Assembly (NCBI RefSeq): GCF_965137005.1
Contig: NZ_CBCRXM010000016.1
Location: 6,901-70,900 of the forward strand
DNA from: Sphingomonas_O antarctica
Lineage (GTDB): Bacteria > Pseudomonadota > Alphaproteobacteria > Sphingomonadales > Sphingomonadaceae
Direction of reading: 5' to 3'
Length of the DNA stretch: 64,000 nt
The notes beneath the pieces were generated by a model. It did no database searches. It was not told the DNA's origin and saw nothing but the letters and a program-made list of their open reading frames with translations. The translations under genes were made by a program, and so were the position numbers. This document shows positions 16,873 to 25,085 of this stretch, piece after piece; within the stretch, counting starts at the first letter, position 1, and each line of letters begins with the position of its first letter.

Positions 16873-17661
16873 ATGTCGAACGGTGCTCTTCACGTCGCCC
16901 GCACGGGGCTGGATGCGCAGAACATGCGTATGCAGGTCATCGCCAACAATCTGGCGAACGTAAACACGACGGGCTTCAAGCGCGACCGCGCCAATTTTTC
17001 GACACTGGCGTATCAGTTGATCACTCAGCCGGGGGCGGCATCGTCGGCCGAGAATAAATATGCCACCGGGCTGAATCTCGGCACGGGCGTGTCGATCGAC
17101 GGGACCGAACGCATCGCCACGCAAGGCACGATGCAGGCCACGGGCAATGCGACCGACATGGCGATCGAGGGCGCGGGCTTTTTTCAGATCACAATGCCCG
17201 ACGGCCGCACCGCTTATACCCGCGATGGCAATTTCCAGCGGTCGTCCGAAGGTACGCTGGTGACTCAGGACGGCATGCCCGTCAGCCCGCAAATCCAGAT
17301 TCCGGCGCAGACCACCAACATTTCGATTGGCGCCGACGGCACGGTCACCGCGACGGTCGCCGGGGCGACCGAACCGACAGAAGTCGGCAAGATCGAAACC
17401 GCCGGCTTCGTCAACGAAGCAGGGCTGCAGTCGATCGGCAATAATTTGCTGATCGAGACACCCGCATCGGGTGCGCCGCAGGTCGGCGCCCCGGGCATCG
17501 AGGGACGTGGCACGATTCGTGCTGGCTCGTTGGAAGCGTCGAACGTCAACGTCGTCGAGGAACTCGTCGACATGATCGAGACGCAGCGTGCTTATGAGGT
17601 CAATTCCAAGATGATCCAGGCGACCGACGAGATGCTGCGTAATGCCAACCAGCAGCTCTAA
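16873..17661 (+). CDS. flgG: Flagellar distal rod protein FlgG
   Basis: 262 residues, matching the very conserved length of FlgG. The N-terminus (DAQNMRMQVIANNLANVN then TTGFKRDRANF) and the central AIEGAGFFQITMPDGRTAYT are close to the family consensus; the C-terminus has LVDMIETQRAYEVNSKMI. GGAG lies upstream of the ATG at 16873. Its last 20 bases overlap the start of flgH. Confidence 0.96.
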   Translation: MSNGALHVARTGLDAQNMRMQVIANNLANVNTTGFKRDRANFSTLAYQLITQPGAASSAENKYATGLNLGTGVSIDGTERIATQGTMQATGNATDMAIEGAGFFQITMPDGRTAYTRDGNFQRSSEGTLVTQDGMPVSPQIQIPAQTTNISIGADGTVTATVAGATEPTEVGKIETAGFVNEAGLQSIGNNLLIETPASGAPQVGAPGIEGRGTIRAGSLEASNVNVVEELVDMIETQRAYEVNSKMIQATDEMLRNANQQL

Positions 17662-18301
17662 GGCTTTCGGCCTTGCTTTGCTGCTGCTCTCCGGAGCGGC
17701 GCAAGCGCGCAAGAAGCCTTTGCCCGATTACAGCCCGGCCTTGCCGCCGATGGTCGCGCCACAGGCGAGCCCGGGAGCGATTTTCCCGGGCGCGAGCTAT
17801 GTGGCGCTGACCAATGGCGCGCGCGCCGGCGGCGTCGGCGATATCCTGACGATCGTGCTCGCCGAGCGCACCCAGGCGACCAAGGCCAATTCGGCGCAGA
17901 CCGCGCGCGACGGGAGCTTGGGCTTGACCCCGCCCACGACCGGACCACTGTCGTTCTTCAAGCCCAGCGACATCGGCGCGGGCGGCAATCAGGCATTCAA
18001 GGGTTCCGGCACAGCGGCGCAATCCAACGCGCTGACCGGCGAGATCAGCGTCACCATCGTCGCGGTCCGCCCCAATGGCACCGCGCTGATCCGCGGCCAG
18101 AAGCAGCTGACGCTCAACCGCGGCGACGAGGTCATCCAACTGACCGGCATCGTCCGCTTGGCCGATATCGGCCCGGACAACCGTGTCCTCTCGACCCGCA
18201 TTGCCGACGCCCAGATCGGCTATACCGGCAAGGGCGAAGTCGCGCGCGGCAGCAAACAGGGATGGCTGCAGCGGTTCTTCTCCGTGGTGAGCCCGTTCTG
18301 A
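17642..18301 (+). CDS. flgH: L-ring protein FlgH without a lipobox
   Basis: 219 residues; forms the outer-membrane L-ring around the rod. The family core is clear (GDILTIVLAERTQATKANSA, ALTGEISVTIVAV, NGTALIRGQK, RGDEVIQLTGIVR). The N-terminus is a signal sequence (GLALLLLSGAAQARKK) but contains no Cys, and the entire protein lacks Cys, whereas FlgH is normally a lipoprotein with an LxxC lipobox. It should therefore be cleaved by signal peptidase I and not lipidated. The ATG lies 20 bases inside flgG; the stop shares a base with the flgI ATG (TGATG). Confidence 0.93.
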   Translation: MPTSSSKAFGLALLLLSGAAQARKKPLPDYSPALPPMVAPQASPGAIFPGASYVALTNGARAGGVGDILTIVLAERTQATKANSAQTARDGSLGLTPPTTGPLSFFKPSDIGAGGNQAFKGSGTAAQSNALTGEISVTIVAVRPNGTALIRGQKQLTLNRGDEVIQLTGIVRLADIGPDNRVLSTRIADAQIGYTGKGEVARGSKQGWLQRFFSVVSPF

Positions 18302-19386
18302 TGCGTGCTTTCCTCCTCCTCATCCTCGCTCTGATCGCGACGCCGCTTCAGGCCGAGCGGCTGAAGGATCTCGGCAGCTTTGCCGGGGTCCGCGGGAACC
18401 AGCTGACCGGCTATGGCGTCGTGGTCGGACTGGCAGGGACCGGCGACGACAGCCTCGATTATTCGACATTGGGCATCCGCGGCGCATTGCAGCGTTTCGG
18501 CATGACCGTTCCAGCGGGTTCCAACCCCAGCCTCAAGAATTCGGCGGCAGTGATCGTCACTGCCGATTTGCCCGCTTTCGCCAAGCCCGGCACCCGGCTC
18601 GATGTGACCGTGTCGGCGCTGGGCAAGGCCAAGTCCTTGCGCGGCGGCACGTTGGTGATGGCCCCGCTGCAGGGTGCGGACGGACAGGTTTATGCGATGG
18701 CGCAAGGCAACCTCGTCGTCGGCGGCCTCGGCGTCGATGCGGCAGACGGATCCAAGGTTACGGTCAACGTACCCAGCGTCGGGCGGATCGATGGCGGCGC
18801 GACGATCGAGCGTGCGGTCGAGACGGGCTTTGCCACCTCCCCCACCCTGACGTTCAACTTGGCAAATGCGGACCTGACCAATGCGGGCCTGGTCGCAGAC
18901 TCGATCAACCGCTCGATCGGCAGCGGGATTGCGCGCGCCGTCGACGGTGTGTCGATCACGATCGCCGCGCCCGAAGGCGCCGAAGCGCGCACCGCGTTGA
19001 TGAGCCGGGTCGAAAATTTGCTGATCACCCCGGCGGCTGCGGCGGCCAAGGTGATCGTCAATTCGCGCACCGGCACGGTGGTCATCAACGGCGCGGTGCG
19101 GATCATGCCCGCCGCCGTCACGCACGGGAAACTCACCGTCCGCATCGACGAAAAGCCGCAAGTGTCGCAGCCCGCGCCGTTCAGCAGCGGTCAGACCACT
19201 GTTACGCCGAACAGCCAGATCGTTGTTGAGGAAAAGCGCACCCCGGCCTTCATCATGAAGGGCGCCTCGCTGTCGGAAATCGTCGCGGCGATCAACCGTC
19301 TGGGCGTCGGGTCGGGCGATCTCGTCGCGATTCTCGAAGCGTTGAAACAGGCCGGTGCGCTGCAAGGGGAGCTGGTCATCCTATGA
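18301..19386 (+). CDS. flgI: P-ring protein FlgI
   Basis: 361 residues with a signal peptide (MRAFLLLILALIATPLQA) and the conserved FlgI start ERLKDLGSFAGVRGNQLTGY followed by GVVVGLAGTGD. Periplasmic P-ring subunit, full length. The C-terminus carries the conserved region GASLSEIVAAINRLGVGSGD. Its chaperone FlgA is encoded divergently. It overlaps flgJ by four bases. Confidence 0.97.
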   Translation: MRAFLLLILALIATPLQAERLKDLGSFAGVRGNQLTGYGVVVGLAGTGDDSLDYSTLGIRGALQRFGMTVPAGSNPSLKNSAAVIVTADLPAFAKPGTRLDVTVSALGKAKSLRGGTLVMAPLQGADGQVYAMAQGNLVVGGLGVDAADGSKVTVNVPSVGRIDGGATIERAVETGFATSPTLTFNLANADLTNAGLVADSINRSIGSGIARAVDGVSITIAAPEGAEARTALMSRVENLLITPAAAAAKVIVNSRTGTVVINGAVRIMPAAVTHGKLTVRIDEKPQVSQPAPFSSGQTTVTPNSQIVVEEKRTPAFIMKGASLSEIVAAINRLGVGSGDLVAILEALKQAGALQGELVIL

Positions 19387-19673
19387 CCCAGACCATTGCC
19401 GCAGCGCTGGCCCAAAACGCCGTCTCGACGGCCACCAAGGCCATCGACCCCGAGCTGAAAAAGGCCGCGGAGAAATTCGAGGCTGTGTTCATGCGTCAAG
19501 TGATCGGCGAAATGCGCAAAGCCAAGCTGGGCGACGAATTGTTCGGATCCAGCGCGACGGACAATTTCCGCGAAATGGCCGACGCGCAAACCGCCGACGC
19601 CATGTCGAAGCAAGGCGTGTTCGGGATCGGCGCGCTATTGTCGAAACAGCTCAATAAAGCAGTCGTCAAATGA
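19383..19673 (+). CDS. flgJ: Rod-binding protein FlgJ (N-terminal domain only)
   Basis: 96 residues containing the rod-binding domain (KKAAEKFEAVFMRQVIGEM and SATDNFREMADAQTADAM). The peptidoglycan hydrolase domain found at the C-terminus of gammaproteobacterial FlgJ is absent; the separate SLT protein encoded at 12149-12904 probably supplies it. Four-base overlaps with flgI and flgK. Confidence 0.93.
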   Translation: MTQTIAAALAQNAVSTATKAIDPELKKAAEKFEAVFMRQVIGEMRKAKLGDELFGSSATDNFREMADAQTADAMSKQGVFGIGALLSKQLNKAVVK

Positions 19674-20977
19674 GCGACCTGCTGAACATCGGCGCGTCGA
19701 GCGTCCGCGCCTATTCCAAGGCGTTGCAGACCGTCGGCGACAACATCTCGAACGCCAATACCAAGGGTTATGTCCGCCGCGACATCAACCTGACCGAGAT
19801 GCCGTCGGGCGCCAACAGCCTGCTCTACACCGGCACCGTGCTGCCCAATGGCGTGCGCGTGACGGGCGTGACGCGCGCCACCGACCAATGGCTGGTGGCC
19901 GATGCGCGCACCGCTGGCAGCGAATCTGGCCGCTCGTCGGCCAAGCTCGCGCCACTGCAGGCGACCGAACGCGCGCTCGACGATGGCGGTTCGGGGGTTG
20001 GCAAGGCACTGACCGCCGCGTTCAACGCCGCCGACAGCCTCGCCGCCGATCCGACCAACACCACGCTGCGCCAAAGTTTCCTGTCGACGATCGGCGATGT
20101 CGCGACGACATTCGGCCGCACCGCCGCCAGCCTCGATCAGGTCAGTGCCGGTATCGGCCAGACTGCGTCGATCGGCGTGGACGCGGTCAATGCCGACGTC
20201 ACCGCGCTGTCGCGCGTCAATGACGGGCTGCTCCGCGCGCGCGAGGGATCGACCAATCAGGCGGGATTGCTGGACGAGCGCGACAAGTTGCTCGACCGGA
20301 TTTCCGCCACGCTGCCCGTCACGATCACCTTCGATGCCAAGGGTGCGACGACGCTGAAGGCGGGTAGCGACACGCTGCTCGGCGGTGCGACACGCACGAC
20401 GATCACTGTCGCCCAAAGCACTGACGGCACGCTGAGCTACGGCGGCGTCGCGATTTCCGGTGGCAGCTTGGGCGGATTGGCCGAAGCGGCGACGCATGTT
20501 CGCGATCAGCGCGGCGCGCTCGACGCCCTCGCATCGCAGGTCGCAACGCAATTCAACACGACGCACGCGGCGGGCCAGGATTCGAGCGGCACCGCAGGTG
20601 GAGCCCTGTTCACCGGCACCACCGCCGCGTCGCTGACCGCCGCGATCACCGATCCGGCCAAGGTTGCCGCCGCGACGAGCACATCGTCCAACGGCAATGC
20701 GCTGGCCTTTGCCACCTTGCGAGGATCAACCGGCAGCGAAGCCGGTTTCACCGCGCTCGTCGCCAGTCAGTCTCAGACCGTCGCCGGGGTCACGGCACAG
20801 GACGCCGCCGCGACCGCCCGCCTGACCGGGGCCTGTTCGGCGCGCGACGATCTGAGCGCGGTCGATCTGGACAAGGAAGCCGGCGACCTCGTCCGTTACC
20901 AGCAGGCTTACGACGCCGCCGCCCGCATCCTGCAGGTCGCGCGCGAAACCATGCAATCCATCTTCGACGCCATTTAG
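19670..20977 (+). CDS. flgK: Hook-filament junction protein FlgK
   Basis: 435 residues with the HAP1 N-terminus (KALQTVGDNISNANTKGYVR) and the C-terminal helix DLVRYQQAYDAAARILQVA. Forms the first hook-associated ring. The central domain is rich in Thr, Ala and Ser, typical for FlgK. Transcribed in the flgB operon, 11 bases before flgL. Confidence 0.95.
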   Translation: MSDLLNIGASSVRAYSKALQTVGDNISNANTKGYVRRDINLTEMPSGANSLLYTGTVLPNGVRVTGVTRATDQWLVADARTAGSESGRSSAKLAPLQATERALDDGGSGVGKALTAAFNAADSLAADPTNTTLRQSFLSTIGDVATTFGRTAASLDQVSAGIGQTASIGVDAVNADVTALSRVNDGLLRAREGSTNQAGLLDERDKLLDRISATLPVTITFDAKGATTLKAGSDTLLGGATRTTITVAQSTDGTLSYGGVAISGGSLGGLAEAATHVRDQRGALDALASQVATQFNTTHAAGQDSSGTAGGALFTGTTAASLTAAITDPAKVAAATSTSSNGNALAFATLRGSTGSEAGFTALVASQSQTVAGVTAQDAAATARLTGACSARDDLSAVDLDKEAGDLVRYQQAYDAAARILQVARETMQSIFDAI

Positions 20978-20988
20978 GAACCCGACCG

Positions 20989-21807
20989 ATGATCGCAGCC
21001 ACCGGAAACCGGATGACTTACGAAATCGCCCGTCAGAGCCAGCTGGCGTCGGCGCTCGCCCAGACCCAGACAAGCATTTCGACCGGCAAGCGCATCCAGA
21101 TGCCGTCGGACGATGTCGCGGCATCGACGCGCGTGTCGCGCCTGACGCGCGACGGATCGGATTCGACAGTGTGGTCGCGCAATCTGAGCCTCGCCCAATC
21201 GCTGGCGTCGGAAGCCGATACCGCATTGCAGAGTATGTCGGACATCACGATCCGCGCCCGCGAAACGATGGTCACGGCCAGCAACGGCACGCTGACCCCG
21301 GCCGACCGCAAGACCCAGGCGCTGGCGCTGCGGGCAATGGCCTCGGACATCCGCTCGCTCCGCGCGACGCAATCGTCGCTTGGTCAGCCGTTGTTCGCCG
21401 GACGAGATGCGATCGCCATCCCGGTCGCCGCAGGGCAATCGATCGTGCCCGTCGCGACCGCGGCCGACAGTTTCGGCACGCTCGATGCGCGCCTCGATGC
21501 GGCGGCCGCCGCCGTCGAGGCGGGCAACACGACGGCGATGGCCAGTGCGCTCGACGACATGAGCAATGCGGTCGACGAAGCGTCGGTGACTGTCGCCGAT
21601 CACGGCATCCGTGCCGCGAACATCGACAAGGCCATCGACCGGCTGGATTCGCACACGACCGACATCAAGGTAGAAAAATCCTCGCTCGCGGACACCGACA
21701 TCGTCTCGGCAACCGCGCAGCTCAACAGCCAGACGATCACTCTCGAAGCGGCGCAAGCAGCCTTCGCACGGATCAACCGGCGCACCCTGTTCGATATTTT
21801 AGGCTGA
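20989..21807 (+). CDS. flgL: Hook-filament junction protein FlgL
   Basis: 272 residues, flagellin-like at both ends (SISTGKRIQMPSDDVAASTR near residue 30 and ITLEAAQAAFARINRRTLFD at the C-terminus). This matches FlgL (HAP3), the adaptor between FlgK and the filament. Last gene of the flgB operon; a short hairpin follows. Confidence 0.94.
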   Translation: MIAATGNRMTYEIARQSQLASALAQTQTSISTGKRIQMPSDDVAASTRVSRLTRDGSDSTVWSRNLSLAQSLASEADTALQSMSDITIRARETMVTASNGTLTPADRKTQALALRAMASDIRSLRATQSSLGQPLFAGRDAIAIPVAAGQSIVPVATAADSFGTLDARLDAAAAAVEAGNTTAMASALDDMSNAVDEASVTVADHGIRAANIDKAIDRLDSHTTDIKVEKSSLADTDIVSATAQLNSQTITLEAAQAAFARINRRTLFDILG

Positions 21808-21820
21808 TCCGCCCTCAAGA

Positions 21821-21835
21821 ACCGGACGCTCCGGT
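21821..21835 (+). terminator. Possible short hairpin after flgL
   Basis: ACCGGA CGC TCCGGT can form a six-base-pair stem with a three-base loop just after the flgL stop. It is followed by CGTTAACC and not by a T-run, so it is a weak candidate for an end or processing point of the flgB-flgL transcript before motA. Confidence 0.3.
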
Positions 21836-21885
21836 CGTTAACCTAATCAGCAACGTCCCGTTTTTCCCCGAGGTCGCCACCAGCA

Positions 21886-22755
21886 ATGTTCCCCATCGTC
21901 GGCCTTGTTGTCCTCATCGTGCTGGTCTTCGGTGGATTCGCGTTCACCGGCGGCAACCTCGGCCCGGTGCTGGAAGCGATGCCGCACGAAATGCTGATCA
22001 TTGGCGGCGCCGCGGTCGGATCGCTGATCATCGGCAATTCCGCGAAGGATCTGAAGGCGCTCGGCGGCGGCCTGATGAAGGTGTTCAAGGGCCCGAAATA
22101 CAAGAAGCAGGATTATCTCGACGCGATTTTCCTCGTGTCGCGCCTGATGAAGTTGCTGCGCACCGACGGGCCCGTCGCGGTCGAACCGCATATCGAGGAT
22201 CCCAAGGCATCGTCGATCTTTGCCGACTATCCGCGCCTGTTGAGCGACAGCACGTTGATCCATTTGATCTGCGACACGTTGCGCCTGGTCGTCGTGTCGT
22301 CGGGCACGCTAGAGCCCTATGCGGTCGAGGAGGTCATGGATAACGCCGTCAAGGCGCACAACCACCATGCGCTGCGCCCCGTCGAATCGCTGCAGGGGCT
22401 ATCCGACGCCCTGCCCGCTTTGGGCATCGTCGCCGCGGTGCTCGGTGTCGTGAAGACGATGGGCTCGATCGACAAGCCGCCGGCCATCTTGGGCGCGATG
22501 ATCGGGTCCGCACTGGTCGGCACGTTCCTCGGCGTGTTGCTCGCTTATGGCATGGTCGGGCCGTTCGCCAACAAGGCAAAGAGCGTCGTCGAGGAAGACA
22601 ACGCCATTTATCACGTGATCAAACAGCTGATCATCGCGTCGCTGCATGGGCACCCCCAGCCGCTGGTCATCGAAGCCGCGCGGTCGGGCATCGCCCATCA
22701 CAATCAGCCGAGCTTTTCGGACGTGTTCGAAGGCCTGCGGGTGGCGACGAAGTGA
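21886..22755 (+). CDS. motA: Flagellar stator protein MotA
   Basis: 289 residues with four membrane segments (N-terminal LVVLIVLVFGGFAFTGG; later GIVAAVLGVVKTMGS and ALVGTFLGVLLAYGMVGPFA) and the cytoplasmic loop that contacts FliG. Length fits MotA. Forms the ion channel with MotB, whose gene overlaps by four bases. A 78-base gap separates it from flgL, so it may have its own promoter, though I could not identify one. Confidence 0.95.
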   Translation: MFPIVGLVVLIVLVFGGFAFTGGNLGPVLEAMPHEMLIIGGAAVGSLIIGNSAKDLKALGGGLMKVFKGPKYKKQDYLDAIFLVSRLMKLLRTDGPVAVEPHIEDPKASSIFADYPRLLSDSTLIHLICDTLRLVVVSSGTLEPYAVEEVMDNAVKAHNHHALRPVESLQGLSDALPALGIVAAVLGVVKTMGSIDKPPAILGAMIGSALVGTFLGVLLAYGMVGPFANKAKSVVEEDNAIYHVIKQLIIASLHGHPQPLVIEAARSGIAHHNQPSFSDVFEGLRVATK

Positions 22756-23618
22756 AGGCCAACGCCAACAAACCCCGCCCGATCATCGTCAAGAAGATCA
22801 TCGTCGACGGGCATGGCGGCCATCATGGCGGCGCGTGGAAGGTCGCTTATGCCGATTTCGTGACGGCGATGATGGCGTTCTTCCTGCTGATGTGGCTGCT
22901 GGGCGCGACCAACGAGAAACAGCGCAAGGCGCTCGCCGATTATTTCGCGCCGACTCTGGTCGCGAGCAAGCAGGATGCGGCAGGCTCGACCAGCTTTTTC
23001 GGCGGCGATTCGATTACGTCGGTCGACAAATACCCCAACCGCGCCGGGCAAACCGGCACGCGCGCGATGACGTTGCCGATGGATGCCAAGGGCGGCCCCA
23101 AGGAAGGCGGCGGACGCGATCAGGACCAGCGCCGCTTCTCCGCGCTGCAACGCGGCGTGATGGACCAGCTGCGCCGCAACCCCAGCCTGCGCAAGATCGC
23201 CGCCAATGTGCACTTTACTGAAACCCGCGATGGTCTCCGCATCGACCTGGTCGACGACGCCGAATTCGCGATGTTCAATATGGGCACCGACCAGTTGACG
23301 GCCCCGGCGGCAGGCTTGTTGAAGACCGTCGGCGAAGGCATTCGCGACCTGCCCAACGGACTGACCATTCGCGGGCACACCGACGCGACGCCGTGGTCGC
23401 GCGACCCATCGATGAACAATTGGCGGCTGTCGACCGCGCGCAGCGAAGCGACGCGCCAGATGCTCGCGATGCAGCAGGTCGCGCCCTATCGGTTCGTGCG
23501 GATCGAAGGGGTCGCCGACCGCGAGCCCTATGACAATAAGGACCGCTATAGCCCCAACAACCGGCGCATTTCGATCACCCTGACGTGGAGCGACGCGCAG
23601 CCTGGGCCAACGACTTAA
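22752..23618 (+). CDS. motB: Flagellar stator protein MotB
   Basis: 288 residues. A Lys-rich cytoplasmic tail precedes one membrane helix (ADFVTAMMAFFLLMWLLG) in which the Asp of YADF is the expected ion-carrying residue. The C-terminal OmpA-like peptidoglycan-binding domain is present (LTIRGHTDATPWSRDPSMNN). Start codon is GTG within GTGA, overlapping the motA stop. The residues around the Asp look like proton-type MotB, but ion choice cannot be decided by eye. Confidence 0.95.
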   Translation: MKANANKPRPIIVKKIIVDGHGGHHGGAWKVAYADFVTAMMAFFLLMWLLGATNEKQRKALADYFAPTLVASKQDAAGSTSFFGGDSITSVDKYPNRAGQTGTRAMTLPMDAKGGPKEGGGRDQDQRRFSALQRGVMDQLRRNPSLRKIAANVHFTETRDGLRIDLVDDAEFAMFNMGTDQLTAPAAGLLKTVGEGIRDLPNGLTIRGHTDATPWSRDPSMNNWRLSTARSEATRQMLAMQQVAPYRFVRIEGVADREPYDNKDRYSPNNRRISITLTWSDAQPGPTT

Positions 23619-23697
23619 CGCCGTCCGCCGGCACGTTAACTGGCAAGTAACCCTAAGCGGCCATTTACCGTCCCAAGGCAAAAGGGGCGACGGGTCG

Positions 23698-24717
23698 ATG
23701 GCAAGTACGGCGAGGCGGGTCGAAAAGACGCAAGCGGATGGCCAGATCGTCGGCGTCAGCGTCGCGATCGAGCAGGTCCGCGACCGCGTTCGCCGCGTCG
23801 GGCCCAGTTCCGCCCCGGTCATGATCTCCGGCCCGTCGGGCGCCGGCAAGGAAATGGTCGCGCGCGCCATCCATCAGGCCAGCCCGCGCGCCGCCATGCC
23901 GTTTGTCGCGATCAATTGCGGCGCGATCCCCGCCGACCTCATTGAATCCGAATTGTTCGGCCATGAACGCGGCGCCTTCACCGGCGCGGCGCAGCGGCGG
24001 ATCGGGCGGTTCGAAGAAGCCAGCGGCGGGACTTTGTTCCTCGACGAAATCGGCGACATGCGCTTCGACATGCAGGTGAAATTGCTCCGCGTGCTCGAGG
24101 ACGGCATGGTGCAGCGCGTCGGCGGCACCAGCGCGGTCAAGGTCGATGTCCGCATCGTCTGCGCCACGCACCGCGACATTCGCGACGAAATCGATGCCGG
24201 CCGCTTTCGCGAGGATTTGTATTTCCGCCTGAGCGTGATCCCGATCCACACCCCGCCGCTACAAGAGCGTCCCGAGGATATCGCCCCGATCATCGACCAT
24301 TTCCAACGCAAGATGGGCGAACGCGACCGGGTGCAATTCGACCGGATGGCGATGGCCCGGCTGGAACTCCATGACTGGCCAGGCAATGTCCGCGAACTGC
24401 GCAATGTCCTCGAACGCGCGCGCGTCCTGTTTCCAGGGCACTCGATCGGCGGGGCGGAGATGGACGAGTTGCTGGGCCGTCCGCGCGCGAGCAACAATGT
24501 CACCTATTTGCGCGATGTCCGGCCGGATATCGTGCCGCCAGTCGCACCCAATGGCGACGGACCGATAAATTTGCGCGAGCTGATCGAGACCCTCGAATGC
24601 GAACGGATCCAGCATGCGCTCGACGCCGCCGACGGGGTCGTATCCGAAGCGGCGCGACTGCTGACGCTCAAGCGAACGACGTTGATCGAAAAGATGCGGA
24701 AGTATCGCGTCGCTTAG
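23698..24717 (+). CDS. Sigma54-dependent flagellar activator (FleQ/FlbD-like) without receiver domain
   Basis: 339 residues: an AAA+ domain from about residue 13 to 240 and a Fis-type helix-turn-helix at the C-terminus (ALDAADGVVSEAARLLTLKR). Walker A is GPSGAGKE, the sigma54-contacting GAFTGA loop is intact (HERGAFTGAAQRR), Walker B is GGTLFLDEIGDM, and LYFRLSVIPIHTPPL carries the usual sensor/arginine region. It lacks an N-terminal receiver or ligand-binding domain, so it is not an obvious phosphorylation target. It should activate the sigma54 promoters found before flgA, flgB, SLT-flhA-fliA and fliE. It is convergent with fliS, overlapping by four bases. Confidence 0.93.
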   Translation: MASTARRVEKTQADGQIVGVSVAIEQVRDRVRRVGPSSAPVMISGPSGAGKEMVARAIHQASPRAAMPFVAINCGAIPADLIESELFGHERGAFTGAAQRRIGRFEEASGGTLFLDEIGDMRFDMQVKLLRVLEDGMVQRVGGTSAVKVDVRIVCATHRDIRDEIDAGRFREDLYFRLSVIPIHTPPLQERPEDIAPIIDHFQRKMGERDRVQFDRMAMARLELHDWPGNVRELRNVLERARVLFPGHSIGGAEMDELLGRPRASNNVTYLRDVRPDIVPPVAPNGDGPINLRELIETLECERIQHALDAADGVVSEAARLLTLKRTTLIEKMRKYRVA

Positions 24718-25085
24718 GCGCGGATGCTTTTCCACGCTTCGGCGAGGTTGCGGACGCCTTCGCTGATTTCCGCCACTGCCTTCGCATCGCCATTGCGCGC
24801 GGCGGTCAGGCGGCGCTGCATCTGGCGATAGATTTGCGCAAGGCTCGACGCGAGCGTTCCCGCACGCAGATCCAGCCCGCTTTCGAGCGCCGCGAGCAGC
24901 GCCACCGCGCGGCCGTGCTGGCCATGATGGACGACGCCGCCATTCGCCAGGCTGCGTCCCATGACGTCGAGGCTGGCGAGCAGTTCGTCGTACAGCAATG
25001 TGACCAACGCATGCGGGTCTGCCGAGCCGACGCGCCCGCCCAGATCGATTTCCTGATACCGCGACAGCGCTCCCGACGCCCTCAC
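24714..25085 (-). CDS. fliS: Flagellin export chaperone FliS
   Basis: 123 residues, helical, with the FliS hallmark HALVTLLYDELLASLDVM near residue 25 and a helical C-terminus (AEISEGVRNLAEAWKSIRA). Binds flagellin C-termini in the cytosol before export. I place the start at GTG 25085 because it overlaps the fliD stop as GTGA, the coupling used repeatedly here; another GTG at 25100 would extend it by five residues into fliD. Last gene of the fliE-to-fliS run, with its end overlapping the convergent activator gene. Confidence 0.85.
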   Translation of the reverse strand: MRASGALSRYQEIDLGGRVGSADPHALVTLLYDELLASLDVMGRSLANGGVVHHGQHGRAVALLAALESGLDLRAGTLASSLAQIYRQMQRRLTAARNGDAKAVAEISEGVRNLAEAWKSIRA

